This document shows, piece after piece, positions 1-9,509 of a stretch of DNA of 64,000 nucleotides. The first letter of the stretch is position 1. Every line of letters begins with the position of its first letter. The stretch is from Aestuariivivens sediminis (GTDB taxonomy: Bacteria > Bacteroidota > Bacteroidia > Flavobacteriales > Flavobacteriaceae): contig NZ_JAKMCP010000008.1 in NCBI RefSeq assembly GCF_022662105.1, positions 1 to 64,000 on the forward strand, written 5' to 3'. The notes beneath the pieces are model-generated. The model was given only the letters and a program-made list of their open reading frames with translations. It searched no databases and was not told where the DNA came from. A program made the position numbers and the translations under genes.

Positions 1-2
1 CG

Positions 3-425
3 GCCCAGGCCAGCCTGTATATGGCGCTTGGTGCCAATTTCGTTGTAACGCCAGTGCTGAGAGAGGACATCGCCATAGCCTGTAACCGAAGGAAAGTATT
101 ATGGTCACCGGGTTGTGGAAGCCTCACGGAAATAGCCCGGGCCGAGGAACTGGGCTGTGAGATCGTCAAATTATTCCCGGGGGATATCTATGGTCCTCAG
201 TTTGTAAAGGGCATCAAGGGCCCTCAACCATGGACCAGCATGATGCCCACGGGAGGGGTATCGCCCACCGAAGAGAACCTTAAAGGATGGTTCGATGCAG
301 GGGTAACCTGTGTGGGAATGGGGTCCCAGTTGATATCCAAGACGATAATCAGCAACAGGGATTTCAAAACTCTGGAAGCAACCGTAAGGACGGTATTGGA
401 CCTGATCAAAACTATTAAAAAATAA
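3..425 (+). CDS. eda: KDPG/KHG aldolase, C-terminal part (5' end outside window)
   Basis: This is the C-terminal ~140 residues of 2-dehydro-3-deoxy-phosphogluconate aldolase, which cleaves KDPG to pyruvate and glyceraldehyde-3-phosphate, the last step of the hexuronate/Entner-Doudoroff branch. The reading frame is open from base 3, so the gene begins upstream of the window. Visible hallmarks are VKLFPGD, whose lysine is the usual Schiff-base residue of class I KDPG aldolases, and the phosphate-binding segment PTGGVSPTEENL. Nine bases separate it from the TRAP substrate-binding gene, so it is probably part of one uronate operon running from outside the window to uxaA. The family is clear; the full length cannot be seen. 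Confidence 0.92.
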   Translation, partial: AQASLYMALGANFVVTPVLREDIAIACNRRKVLWSPGCGSLTEIARAEELGCEIVKLFPGDIYGPQFVKGIKGPQPWTSMMPTGGVSPTEENLKGWFDAGVTCVGMGSQLISKTIISNRDFKTLEATVRTVLDLIKTIKK

Positions 426-434
426 ACCATAAAT

Positions 435-1415
435 ATGAAAGTATTCCGGAGACTAATTCTCGCCATAGGTATGTTTGGCCTGGTGTATAACTGTGCCCAG
501 GTTAAAAAATCAAGAACCATTAAACTGGCACATGGGTTGGATGTTAATCATTCCGTGCATAAAGCCATGGTAAAAATGGGAGAAGATTTGGTGAAAATCT
601 CCGGAGGTAAAATGCAATTGGAGATTTATCCAAGCCAGCAACTTGGAACAGAACGGGAGTGTATTGAACTTTTACAGATCGGGAGCTTAGATATGACCAA
701 GGTGTCTGTTGGAGTTATGGAAAATTTTGCTCCGCATATGAAAGTTTTTGGATTGCCCTATTTATTTAAGGACAGGGCCCATTCCTTTCGGGTGCTGGAT
801 GGTGCTATTGGACAAGAGCTTCTGGATGAAGGCATCCAATATTGGATCAAGGGTTTGGCTTATTATGATGCCGGCAGTAGAAGTTTCTACACGAAAGATA
901 AACCGATTAGAACCCCCGATGATTTAAAGGGATTAAAAATCAGGGTCATGGAAAGTGTAACGGCCATGGATATGGTTAAAAGTTTAGGAGGGTCACCAAC
1001 ACCGATATCCTGGGGCGAACTGTATACCTCATTGCAACAAGGTGTAGTGGATGGTGCGGAGAATAATCCACCGAGCTTTTATTTGTCAAGACATTATGAA
1101 GTCTGTAAATATTACGCCCTGGACGAACACACTGTATTGCCCGATGTGTTGATCATTGGCACTCATATTTGGAACAGGCTTACTGAACAGGAAAAACAAT
1201 GGTTAAAACAAGCGGTTGATGCCTCCGTAGTCTATCAACGAAAATTATGGGCCGAGGCAGAAAAAGAAGCGCTTGAGGAAGTGCAGAAAGCCGGGGTAAC
1301 CGTCATTAGACCGGACAAAGAGCTTTTTTCCAAGGAAGTCGAAGCCGTCTATTCCCTATATGAGCAGGAAGAGGACATCCGCGAATTAATTGAAAGAATT
1401 AAAGACTATAACTAA
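435..1415 (+). CDS. dctP: TRAP transporter substrate-binding protein (DctP family)
   Basis: Periplasmic solute-binding component of a TRAP transporter, 326 residues, the usual length. The N-terminus is a hydrophobic export signal with a cysteine at residue 20; the residue before it is Asn, so the lipobox is poor and lipidation is uncertain. Family hallmarks are LKIRVMES with Arg170, the usual carboxylate clamp of DctP proteins, and DGAENNP at 206-212. It is followed directly by the small and large permease genes. Its position between eda and uxaB/uxaA suggests that the ligand is a hexuronate such as galacturonate or glucuronate; that ligand is inferred from context only. Confidence 0.93.
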   Translation: MKVFRRLILAIGMFGLVYNCAQVKKSRTIKLAHGLDVNHSVHKAMVKMGEDLVKISGGKMQLEIYPSQQLGTERECIELLQIGSLDMTKVSVGVMENFAPHMKVFGLPYLFKDRAHSFRVLDGAIGQELLDEGIQYWIKGLAYYDAGSRSFYTKDKPIRTPDDLKGLKIRVMESVTAMDMVKSLGGSPTPISWGELYTSLQQGVVDGAENNPPSFYLSRHYEVCKYYALDEHTVLPDVLIIGTHIWNRLTEQEKQWLKQAVDASVVYQRKLWAEAEKEALEEVQKAGVTVIRPDKELFSKEVEAVYSLYEQEEDIRELIERIKDYN

Positions 1416-1416
1416 T

Positions 1417-1878
1417 ATGGAACTAAGAAAAAAAATAGACAAACTCTTGGGCAATACCCTTATTATTATCATGAGTGTTATGGTTATTAATGTACTGTGG
1501 CAGGTCTTTACAAGATTTATAGTGGGGACCCCCAGTTCCTTTACAGATGAGCTGGCACGCTATTTAATGATTTGGTTAGGGATATTAGGGGCAGCCTATG
1601 TTTCGGGAAGAAATATGCATGTGGCGATTGATGTCCTCCCTCAAAGGGCAGGCACAGCAACCCAAAGAAAGCTAAAATTCATAGTATATGTGCTCATTAT
1701 CATTTTTGCCATTTTAGCCATGGTCATTGGAGGGAGCAGATTGGTTTATATCACTTATGTGTTAGACCAACAGTCCCCGGCACTTCAAATACCTTTAGCC
1801 CTTGTTTATTTAGCTATTCCTTTAAGTGGATTGCTGATTATTTTTTATAAAGTTTCAGATATTTTAAATATGGAATAG
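1417..1878 (+). CDS. dctQ: TRAP transporter small permease (DctQ family)
   Basis: Small membrane subunit of the TRAP transporter, 153 residues with about four hydrophobic segments. I start it at the ATG one base after the dctP stop; an in-frame ATG at 1390 would overlap dctP and add nine poorly hydrophobic residues. Segments such as FTDELARYLMIWLG and the GRNMHVAIDVLP loop are typical of DctQ. It pairs with the large permease two bases downstream, and the three genes form a standard dctPQM unit. Substrate is inferred from the flanking uronate genes. Confidence 0.92.
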   Translation: MELRKKIDKLLGNTLIIIMSVMVINVLWQVFTRFIVGTPSSFTDELARYLMIWLGILGAAYVSGRNMHVAIDVLPQRAGTATQRKLKFIVYVLIIIFAILAMVIGGSRLVYITYVLDQQSPALQIPLALVYLAIPLSGLLIIFYKVSDILNME

Positions 1879-1880
1879 TT

Positions 1881-3176
1881 ATGGAGTATTTACCTGTTTT
1901 AGTATTAGTCATAAGTTTTGTTGCCTTGCTTTCCATTGGAACGCCTGTGGCATGGAGTATTGCCATTTCATCGGTGTTAACCATGTTGGTGAGCATACCC
2001 ATAATGCCGGCGTTCACAACGGTTTCACAACGTATGGGAACGGGTCTGGATAGTTTTGCCCTGTTGGCCATTCCGTTTTTTATTCTATCGGGACAACTTA
2101 TGAACAAGGGGGGGATTGCACATCGGTTAATAGCCTTTGCAAAAACCCTGGTGGGATCCTTACCGGGCGGATTGGCCTTAATAAACGTCATTGGTGCCAT
2201 GCTCATGGGAGCCATTGCAGGATCGGCTATGGCCTCGGCTTCGGCCATGGGGAGTATTTTAGGCCCTGAAATGGAAAAGGAGGGCTATTCAAAAGAATTT
2301 GGTGCGGCCGTAAATATTACCTCTGCCACAACCGGACTGGTTATACCACCTAGTAATATTTTAATTGTTTACTCATTGGCCAGCGGAGGGGTTTCTATTG
2401 CAGCATTATTTCTGGCAGGATACATTCCTGGTATTTTAACGGGACTATTTTTAATGATCGTTGCTTCTTTTTGGGCAAAAAAGAAAAAATATAAGTTAGG
2501 TAAAAGAAGCGCATTAAAAGATGTTATTAAAACGTTTATTGATGCTGTTCCCAGCTTGTTTTTGTTGGTTGTGGTCATTGGAGGTATCGTTACGGGCATT
2601 TTTACGGCAACAGAGGCCTCGGCGATCGCCGTATTGTACACCTTGGTTTTAGGGTTTGTCTATAAGGAGATAACCATAAAGTCACTTCCCTCAATATTGT
2701 TGGATTCCTCGGCTACTACAGCTATAGTGATGCTCTTAATCGGGGCATCCATGAGTATGTCATGGGTCATGTCTTATGAAAATATTCCCCAGGACATAAG
2801 TTCCACCTTATTGGCCATAAGTGATAATAGCATAATAATCCTGCTGATCATAAATCTGTTGTTGCTGTTCGTGGGGATCTTTATGGATATGACTCCGGCT
2901 GTACTTATTTTTACGCCAATATTTTTACCGGTAGTGGTGGATATGGGGATGGATCCGGTTCATTTTGGAATCATTATGGTCCTTAATTTATGTATTGGAT
3001 TATGTACCCCGCCCGTGGGCTCCGTCCTCTTTGTTGGTGTTGGTGTGGCTCAGACTACCATTCAAAAGGTGTTGAAACCCTTAATCCCATTATTTTTAGC
3101 CATGGTAGTGGCGCTGTTTTTGGTGACGTACTTCCCGGAACTTTCACTTTGGCTGCCACGATTGTTCAACTTATAA
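1881..3176 (+). CDS. dctM: TRAP transporter large permease (DctM family)
   Basis: Large membrane subunit of the TRAP transporter, 431 residues, a normal length, with about a dozen transmembrane segments. It drives sodium- or proton-coupled uptake of the ligand delivered by the binding protein. Typical DctM stretches are visible: FALLAIPFFILSGQLMNKGG near residue 60, GAIAGSAMASASAMGSI, and the C-terminal GLCTPPVGSVLF. It lies 2 bases after dctQ and 11 bases before uxaB, which supports co-transcription with the uronate enzymes. Confidence 0.95.
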   Translation: MEYLPVLVLVISFVALLSIGTPVAWSIAISSVLTMLVSIPIMPAFTTVSQRMGTGLDSFALLAIPFFILSGQLMNKGGIAHRLIAFAKTLVGSLPGGLALINVIGAMLMGAIAGSAMASASAMGSILGPEMEKEGYSKEFGAAVNITSATTGLVIPPSNILIVYSLASGGVSIAALFLAGYIPGILTGLFLMIVASFWAKKKKYKLGKRSALKDVIKTFIDAVPSLFLLVVVIGGIVTGIFTATEASAIAVLYTLVLGFVYKEITIKSLPSILLDSSATTAIVMLLIGASMSMSWVMSYENIPQDISSTLLAISDNSIIILLIINLLLLFVGIFMDMTPAVLIFTPIFLPVVVDMGMDPVHFGIIMVLNLCIGLCTPPVGSVLFVGVGVAQTTIQKVLKPLIPLFLAMVVALFLVTYFPELSLWLPRLFNL

Positions 3177-3187
3177 TATAGTTTCAG

Positions 3188-4648
3188 ATGTCAATAATGA
3201 CAAAACATAAACTAAATCGGGTTAATCTCGGACTCGAGGATAAATGGCCAATTAAAATTGTGCAGTTTGGGGAGGGCAACTTTTTAAGAGCCTTTGTAGA
3301 TTATGCGATACAACAATTGAATACAAACGCAAATTTTAATGCGGGTATAGCCGTTGTGCAACCTATCGATAGGGGCATGGTGCATCTGCTTAATGAACAA
3401 GATGGTCTGTATACCTTGTTTTTAAAAGGCATTCAAAATGGTGAAGCGATTCAACACAAGGAATTAATTACCACTATTGTAAAGGGGATTGATCCTTACA
3501 AGGATTTTGATCAATATCTTGCTTTAGCCAAAGAGGAAGCGCTACAGTTTGTCATCTCAAATACGACCGAAGCAGGAATCTCCTTTGTTGACAGTGATAC
3601 TTTAAACATGACCCCGCCCAATTCATTTCCGGCAAAACTAACCCGGTTATTATATGAACGGTTTCAATATTTCAATGGGGATATGAATAAGGGATTGATC
3701 ATCATTCCTTGTGAACTGATTAATTATAATTCCGAAACCCTAAGGGATATTATTCATAAATATATTACGTTATGGCATTTGGACAAGGCCTTTTTGGATT
3801 GGATATATGCAAGTTGTTCCTTTCACAGTACCCTGGTAGACCGTATTGTACCGGGATATCCAAAGGATGATATAGAGGCCCACAACGCTCAGTTACCCTA
3901 TCATGACCAATTAATTGTTACCGCCGAACCCTTTTTACTTTGGGTTATTGAAGGCGATGAGGCATTAAAAGAAAAACTGCCCTTCCATAAAACAAACCTG
4001 GATGTAAAGATTGTTAAGGATATGCAGCCCTATCGTACACGAAAGGTGAGAATATTAAATGGGGCCCACACTACAATGGTACCGTTTTCATTGCTTTACG
4101 GTAATGAAACCGTTCAAGAATCCATTGACAATCCATTCACCGGTGAATTTGTGAACCAGGTCATTTTTAATGAGATTAACGATACCCTTCCTATGGAGAG
4201 GGAGGAATTGGATAGTTTTGCAAAAGACGTGTTGGATCGGTTTAGAAATCCTTTTATTAAGCACAGGTTAGCGGACATTGCACTAAATTCCATTTCAAAA
4301 TATAAAGTTCGGGTGCTTCCCAGTTTACTGGAGTTTGTGGCCAAAAATAACAAATTACCAACCTATTTAACCTTTGGACTCGCCTGCCTTATCAGATTTT
4401 ATAAGGGAACCTGGCAAGGTAAAGCATTGCCTGTACAAGATAGTGATTCGGTAATTGAGGCCTTTCAAACCATTTGGAAAGCAGACCGTTTACAGCAAGT
4501 CGCGGTATTAGCCTTACAAAATGCGGCATTTTGGGACAGGGATTTGACCGAGGTGCATGCTCTGGTGGAAGCTGTGACCTTGGCTTTGGAGCAGATAGAA
4601 ACCCACGGTATTGAACAGGGGTTAGCGCATTTTAAAGAAAAATATTGA
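3188..4648 (+). CDS. uxaB: tagaturonate reductase (altronate oxidoreductase)
   Basis: NADH-dependent reductase of the mannitol dehydrogenase superfamily that converts tagaturonate to altronate in galacturonate catabolism. It is 486 residues, against about 483 in E. coli UxaB. The N-terminal dinucleotide fold contains QFGEGNFLRAF at 26-36. The catalytic K-x4-N-x2-H pattern of this superfamily is at Lys286, Asn291, His294 (KVRILNGAH). An alternative ATG lies nine bases downstream. It sits between the TRAP permease and altronate dehydratase. Fructuronate reductase (UxuB) belongs to the same superfamily, but the UxaA neighbour favours UxaB. Confidence 0.92.
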   Translation: MSIMTKHKLNRVNLGLEDKWPIKIVQFGEGNFLRAFVDYAIQQLNTNANFNAGIAVVQPIDRGMVHLLNEQDGLYTLFLKGIQNGEAIQHKELITTIVKGIDPYKDFDQYLALAKEEALQFVISNTTEAGISFVDSDTLNMTPPNSFPAKLTRLLYERFQYFNGDMNKGLIIIPCELINYNSETLRDIIHKYITLWHLDKAFLDWIYASCSFHSTLVDRIVPGYPKDDIEAHNAQLPYHDQLIVTAEPFLLWVIEGDEALKEKLPFHKTNLDVKIVKDMQPYRTRKVRILNGAHTTMVPFSLLYGNETVQESIDNPFTGEFVNQVIFNEINDTLPMEREELDSFAKDVLDRFRNPFIKHRLADIALNSISKYKVRVLPSLLEFVAKNNKLPTYLTFGLACLIRFYKGTWQGKALPVQDSDSVIEAFQTIWKADRLQQVAVLALQNAAFWDRDLTEVHALVEAVTLALEQIETHGIEQGLAHFKEKY

Positions 4649-4666
4649 TTTAAAATCAAACATGAC

Positions 4667-6274
4667 ATGCAAAAGAAATTAATAAAAGTACATGCAAAAG
4701 ATAATGTGGCTGTGGCTTTGATCAACTTAGAGGCAGGTGAAGTTGTTTCGCTTGATAATCAAGATATCACTGTGATTTCAAATGTGAAGGCCAAGCATAA
4801 AATTGCTTTGGAACCCTTTCAAAAAGGGGATAAGATTGTGATGTACGGGGTTTTGGTGGGTAAAGCCAATACCGCCATTTTAAAAGGCGATGTTCTTACT
4901 ACCACCAATGTGACACATGAAAGTGCACAGGTTACTCATAAAACGGAAACCATAGAATGGACGGCACCACCTGTAGAAAAATGGAAAAACAGAACGTTTT
5001 TAGGGTATCATAGAAAGGATGGTCAGGTAGGAACTGAAAATATATGGCTGTTTTTTCCTTTGGTATTTTGTGAAAACAGAAATATTGAGATCTTAAAAGA
5101 CGTTTTTGAAAAAGAACTTTTAAAGAAAAAGGAAAACCCTCACCAGTTATTACTGCGTACTTTGGTCAGTGGAGATACTGCCGTTGAGAATTCCGCAAAA
5201 TCATCGGACGTATTCAATAATATTGAAGTAAAATTCATTACGCATCCCGGTGGCTGTGGCGGGATTCGTCAAGATTCGGAAAGTTTGGCAAAATTATTGG
5301 CGGGCTATGTAAATAATCCCAATGTTGCCGGGGCGACTGTGTTAAGTTTAGGCTGTCAAAACCTGCAGATATGTGTTTTTAAAGAGGCCTTAAGTGCTTT
5401 AAATCCGGATATCCAAAAGCCTGTTTTGATCTTTGAACAACAACAAATGGGCACGGTGGACCACATGTTATCGGTGGTCATTAAGGAATCTTTTGAGGCG
5501 ATAAAAGAAGCCAATGCTATTGAACGTAAGCCTGCACCCTTATCCAAATTAAAAGTAGGTTTGGAATGTGGCGGATCGGATGGATTTTCGGGAATTTCGG
5601 CAAATCCAACCCTGGGTGCGGTTTCAGATAAATTGGCGGCCTTAAATGGAACGGCAGTTTTGGCTGAATTCCCTGAACTTTGTGGTGTAGAACAGGAGTT
5701 GGTGAACCGATGCGTAGCGGAAGAAAAAGCGGTGAAATTCTTAAATTTAATGAAAGCCTATGAAAAATCTGTTATAGACGCAGGTTCCGGTTTTGATATG
5801 AATCCGTCTCCCGGAAATATTAAGGACGGCCTGATAACAGATGCCATGAAATCGGCCGGTGCTGCCAAAAAAGGGGGGACTTCGCCCATTCAGGATGTGT
5901 TGGATTATGGCGAATATATGGTTAATCCGGGATTAAATCTGTTATGTACGCCCGGAAATGATGTGGAAAGCACCACCGCGATGGTAGGATCTGGAGCCAA
6001 TATTGTTCTGTTTACAACAGGCCTTGGTACCCCTACGGGAAATCCCATTGCTCCAATCATTAAAGTGTCATCAAATAGCGAACTCGCGGCCAGAATGCCC
6101 GATATCATTGATTTTGATACCGGGGCGATTATATGGGGCGAGAAATCTATAGACGATATGGCCGATGAATTGCTTGAATTCATTATTGAGGTTGCCAGTG
6201 GCAAGGTAAAAACCAAAGCCAGACTATTAGATCAAAATGATTTCATTCCCTGGAAAAGAGGGGTGTCCCTCTAA
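4667..6274 (+). CDS. uxaA: altronate dehydratase
   Basis: Converts D-altronate to 2-keto-3-deoxygluconate (KDG), the step after UxaB. The protein is 535 residues. An N-terminal SAF-type domain (about 1-90) is followed by the large catalytic UxaA domain; recognisable segments are GYHRKDGQVGTEN near residue 120, THPGGCGG near 190, and GLECGGSDGFSGISANP near 300. Cysteines in these segments are consistent with the metal dependence of the family. It is the last gene before a LacI regulator on the opposite strand. The next enzyme, KDG kinase, is not in this operon part; the only kinase in the window (41324) is frameshifted. Confidence 0.95.
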   Translation: MQKKLIKVHAKDNVAVALINLEAGEVVSLDNQDITVISNVKAKHKIALEPFQKGDKIVMYGVLVGKANTAILKGDVLTTTNVTHESAQVTHKTETIEWTAPPVEKWKNRTFLGYHRKDGQVGTENIWLFFPLVFCENRNIEILKDVFEKELLKKKENPHQLLLRTLVSGDTAVENSAKSSDVFNNIEVKFITHPGGCGGIRQDSESLAKLLAGYVNNPNVAGATVLSLGCQNLQICVFKEALSALNPDIQKPVLIFEQQQMGTVDHMLSVVIKESFEAIKEANAIERKPAPLSKLKVGLECGGSDGFSGISANPTLGAVSDKLAALNGTAVLAEFPELCGVEQELVNRCVAEEKAVKFLNLMKAYEKSVIDAGSGFDMNPSPGNIKDGLITDAMKSAGAAKKGGTSPIQDVLDYGEYMVNPGLNLLCTPGNDVESTTAMVGSGANIVLFTTGLGTPTGNPIAPIIKVSSNSELAARMPDIIDFDTGAIIWGEKSIDDMADELLEFIIEVASGKVKTKARLLDQNDFIPWKRGVSL

Positions 6275-6340
6275 ACGAGCTATAGGGTATTACTGGTATG
6301 CCGATAAACTTGGTTAAGTAATGTTTGGAGTTAAGCTACA

Positions 6341-7372
6341 TTAATTTTTTAAGGACGATTTCCTTATAATTAACTTAGGTTCCAAGATCACCTTTTTTTC
6401 CATTTTAATGTTACGGTCGTGTTGGGTTTGTTCCAAAAATACTTTGGCGGCCATTTGTCCCATTTCCAATGGGGATTGGTCTACAGTGGAGATAGGCAGT
6501 TCCATGAACTGTGTGAAGGGTTCATTACTAAAACCTACCACGCAAAAGTCTTCCGGAATTTTTTTATGGTGTTTTTTTAACTCTTGAATGGCACCCAAAG
6601 CAGCAAAGTCGCTCGAAGAAAAGATGGCATCAGGTGGAGGGTTTAACTTCAGAAGGTCCTTCACCACTCTGCTTCCTTCTTCGAGACTACTCTTAGCTCT
6701 AAAGACATAATCCTCATTTACGGGAATGCCAGAATCAATAAGGGCTTGTTTATAACCCAAATACCGATCCTTGTATATCTCCAATTCAAAATCACCCGAG
6801 AAATGGGCAATTCTTTTACAACCTTGTTCAATTAAATGCATGGTCGCCTTATAGGCGCCTTCAAAATCATTAATGACCACCGAGCTAACCCCTTTCATTT
6901 CTTTTCTACGATCAAAAAAAACCAAAGGGATGTTTTTCTTTAGGATGTTGTTGAATGGCTCTATTGTTGAGTTCAGCCCCGTAGATTTAGAAGTCGTGGA
7001 TATTAATATTCCATCAACTTGAGCATTCAATAAGGTATCTATATTTTCATTTTCCTTTATGGGGTCTTCATGGGTTTGACAAATGATGACATGATATCCG
7101 TATTGGTTCAATTCTTCTTCAATACCCCGAATGACCGAACCAAAAAAATTGATGTCCACACGAGGCACAATCACACCCACGTTATAACTTCGGCCACTTT
7201 TAAGGGCCAGGGCCAATTTGTTTTGCTCATAATTCATTTTTAAAGCCGTTTCTAATACAAGATTTCTTGTGTCCTGACTTATCTTAGGGTTGTTGTTCAG
7301 GGCTCTGGAAACTGTTGCAGCAGTTATGTTTAGCGCTTTCGCAATATCATATATGGTTGTTTTTTTTCCCAT
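6341..7372 (-). CDS. LacI family transcriptional regulator
   Basis: DNA-binding repressor or activator of the LacI/GalR family, 343 residues. The N-terminal helix-turn-helix (about 3-50) contains TIYDIAKALNITAATVSRAL, followed by a periplasmic-binding-protein-like effector domain (about 60-335). It points toward the 3' end of the uxa operon and lies between it and the degraded pectin locus. Two palindromes with the core AATCGATT, at 9510 and 9745, are natural candidate operators. I infer that it controls uronate/pectin genes, with a sugar acid as effector; the ligand cannot be read from sequence. Confidence 0.93.
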   Translation of the reverse strand: MGKKTTIYDIAKALNITAATVSRALNNNPKISQDTRNLVLETALKMNYEQNKLALALKSGRSYNVGVIVPRVDINFFGSVIRGIEEELNQYGYHVIICQTHEDPIKENENIDTLLNAQVDGILISTTSKSTGLNSTIEPFNNILKKNIPLVFFDRRKEMKGVSSVVINDFEGAYKATMHLIEQGCKRIAHFSGDFELEIYKDRYLGYKQALIDSGIPVNEDYVFRAKSSLEEGSRVVKDLLKLNPPPDAIFSSSDFAALGAIQELKKHHKKIPEDFCVVGFSNEPFTQFMELPISTVDQSPLEMGQMAAKVFLEQTQHDRNIKMEKKVILEPKLIIRKSSLKN

Positions 7373-7494
7373 GAATTAGGTATGAATAAATTCTAAAAAT
7401 ATGGCATAAAACCTCAATTAACAATTACACTGGCGTAAAAATTTAAAACTAAAATAGATTCTAATTTTAAAACCCTATTGGTATTCGGTACTGT

Positions 7495-7527
7495 AAAAAG
7501 GAAGGTTGCCATGGGACCTTCCTTTTT
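7495..7527 (-). terminator. Rho-independent terminator, symmetrical
   Basis: Perfect 12-base arms (AAAAAGGAAGGT and ACCTTCCTTTTT) enclose a 9-base loop. A/T runs on both sides let it work in either direction. It closes the leftward pectin-locus remnant (7551-9453) before the LacI gene. Confidence 0.8.
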
Positions 7528-7550
7528 GTCCTGTTACCCATGTGTTATAT

Positions 7551-8104
7551 TCACTTATTTTCAAAAGCACCCAAATCAGGGGTGGCTCCGGTTTAGGGTA
7601 AACCCACATCTATTCCCGCATCAATAAGATCACTTCCTGCCGTCAGTTTCATAAAATCAATGTCCGGTAAGCTGCCGTCAGCCTGTCTTGGACCACTTAG
7701 TAAATCAATACTAAGACTTACAAAGGCTGATGCATCCACAGACAACCCCTTGTGCCAGCTGATGTTGGTTATGTCTGTGGTTGTGTCATTAATCCTGTCA
7801 TTATTATAGCCCGAAAGGCTAACGATATTTTATGGTTAAGGCATTGGCAATGTTTGAACTGCCAAAACTAATGTTTCTCCCATTGTCATGGGCCGAGCAG
7901 TTATACAGGGTGATGTCTCCCCGATTACTGTTGTGATCAAAACCGTCAACTACATGACCAGAGACCACACAATTCTTATATGTGGCATGGTGTTTCAATA
8001 AGTTATCATCACTGCCGCCTGTTTTAAATCCATTACCATCACTTGCACCGATACGGCCATCATTTAAAATACCATTTTTAAAGGCCCAGTAGCTTTCATT
8101 GCTG
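7551..8104 (-). pseudogene. PL9-type pectate lyase, C-terminal remnant with frameshift and stop
   Basis: Read on the minus strand this gives about 180 codons of the C-terminal part of a right-handed beta-helix lyase of the PL9 pectate lyase type. The first part reads SNESYWAFKNGILNDGRIG, then GNGFKTGGSDD, then GFDHNSNRGDITLYNCSAHD. Near 7825 the frame is lost (stop TAG) and resumes in another frame as NIVSLSGYNNDRIND, continuing to DFMKLTAGSDLIDAGIDVG. An in-frame TAA near 7594 precedes the terminal PDLGAFENK. The N-terminal part is missing: the remnant begins abruptly two bases from the stop of the DUF4861 gene. It therefore carries a truncation, a frameshift and a nonsense codon, and is non-functional. 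Family assignment is from remembered motif patterns, not a search. Confidence 0.82.
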
Positions 8105-8106
8105 TT

Positions 8107-9123
8107 TTAAAGTATTGAATTGGTTTTATCCAAAGCCCGTAGTTTGCTATTGATATCTTTAAGGAAGTCGTCTTCGTTTTTAATACCGTTTGGTTCCTGT
8201 TCCCAGGCCCCTAAAAAATAATAGGTAATGGGTGCCGTAGTAGGATTAAAAATAACCAAATGATCATAGTCTCCCTTTTTTTGCTCGGCTACTTCGTCTA
8301 ATTTATAGAAGAGGGCCATACCTAAATGGTCCGGCGGACTTGTTAAGGTCTGCTTACCATAGGTTGCTATGTAAGCCCATTTTTCTCCTTCTTTTTTATG
8401 AAAAGCAACATCATGGTCTACTATGCCCGTACAGAGTCCCTTGATTTTCTTTGAAGGGATTAATTCCACTTTGGTATGGCGGTCTGAAGTGAAGATCGTT
8501 AATTTTGATTTTAGATCAATACGCTCGCTCCCGGATTGCCAACCTTTATAGGATACCATGACTGAAGCACTATTTTCAGCATTATCAATTTTGGCAAAGG
8601 TGTGTTCTACATTTTGAAAATGTACTGTAGTGTCTGCAACTACGCGACCAAAGCCTCCCAAACCCATAGATTTTCCTGCTTTCAAAATATCCTGCCCCCA
8701 GTTGGCGGGTTCATGGTACGAATCAAATCCATCCTGTCCAATAAAAGGTAACACCAGAGTATCTACTTTTTTTCCAAAAATATCAATGGCATTTCTCCAG
8801 TCCAGATACAAACGATACCCAACCTGGTTATTTTCCCATCCGGGACCTTCATAGCGAATAAACCAAGAATGGTCGGTATGTTCTTTAGGAACATGAATGG
8901 AATCCATATTTATAAATGAAGTGCCTGCACTATATTCCTTATGCCCTCTTGAACCGTCAATCCATTCTCCACCTTGTGCAATAGAAATCTCAGCATAGGC
9001 TTTTTTAAGTGGTAATTCGACAGAACTTTCTTCAGTTCCCATTGGAGTCGGGGGGTCCGTTTGCTTTTCTTTACATGAGATAAGACAAGATATAAGAAGT
9101 AATACTAGCACAAAATTTTTCAT
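8107..9123 (-). CDS. DUF4861 domain lipoprotein of a pectin locus
   Basis: 338-residue protein of the DUF4861 type. The N-terminus is a lipoprotein signal ending LISC with the cysteine at residue 17, so it should be anchored in a membrane. The body is rich in aromatic and charged residues (GPGWENNQVGYRLYLDWRNA, WGQDILKAGKSMGLGGFGR) and predicted mostly beta. DUF4861 genes are commonly found in pectin and rhamnogalacturonan utilisation loci, but I know no established activity to assign. The frame is intact although both neighbours (PL9 lyase and SusC) are wrecked. It starts 16 bases after the SusC stub, in what was one leftward operon. Confidence 0.8.
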   Translation of the reverse strand: MKNFVLVLLLISCLISCKEKQTDPPTPMGTEESSVELPLKKAYAEISIAQGGEWIDGSRGHKEYSAGTSFINMDSIHVPKEHTDHSWFIRYEGPGWENNQVGYRLYLDWRNAIDIFGKKVDTLVLPFIGQDGFDSYHEPANWGQDILKAGKSMGLGGFGRVVADTTVHFQNVEHTFAKIDNAENSASVMVSYKGWQSGSERIDLKSKLTIFTSDRHTKVELIPSKKIKGLCTGIVDHDVAFHKKEGEKWAYIATYGKQTLTSPPDHLGMALFYKLDEVAEQKKGDYDHLVIFNPTTAPITYYFLGAWEQEPNGIKNEDDFLKDINSKLRALDKTNSIL

Positions 9124-9138
9124 GATTAATTAATTAGT

Positions 9139-9453
9139 TTACCGTTTATTGATGTGTTTTAATTTGAATGGTTTGAATTTTTCTACTGACATGTCCTTTT
9201 TAATAACATTGGTTGAAGTACCTTCAATGGTGTCATTTGCCAAAATAGTAACGCCTGGTAAAGGGTCCCCTACCGTGGCATCGGTATCCGTTCCACTAAT
9301 CGTTTTGGTTTGAGCAAATGCATTATAAGCATTGCAGAGAAACATAATGCTCAAGAACAAAACCATGTAATCCTTCTTTTGGCGTTTAAAAGAAAACGTT
9401 TTGTCAATAGCTTTTAAAGAACAGTGCAAACGACGTGTTAATTTGGTTGTCAT
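9139..9453 (-). pseudogene. SusC-like TonB-dependent receptor, N-terminal stub
   Basis: 104 codons that begin like a SusC family outer-membrane receptor. A long Bacteroidota-type signal region ending in NAFAQ is followed by the start of the carboxypeptidase-like plug-preceding domain (KTISGTDTDATVGDPLPGVT, then EGTSTN). A SusC protein runs to about 1000 residues; here the reading stops ~39 residues into the mature protein after an unrelated lysine-rich tail. No SusD gene follows. I read this as an internal deletion that removed nearly all of susC and all of susD, fusing the susC start to sequence just upstream of the DUF4861 gene. It could be translated as a short secreted peptide but cannot be a receptor. 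Confidence 0.85.
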
Positions 9454-9509
9454 AGAATTAGTTTGAGTGAGTCTAAAAGCCTGTCCTTGATTTCATTTGA
9501 AAATAAAAA

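Noticed and set aside
1838-2248. 136-codon open frame on the minus strand across dctQ/dctM
   Set aside because: It lies opposite clearly coding TRAP permease sequence; hydrophobic codons read backward often stay open.
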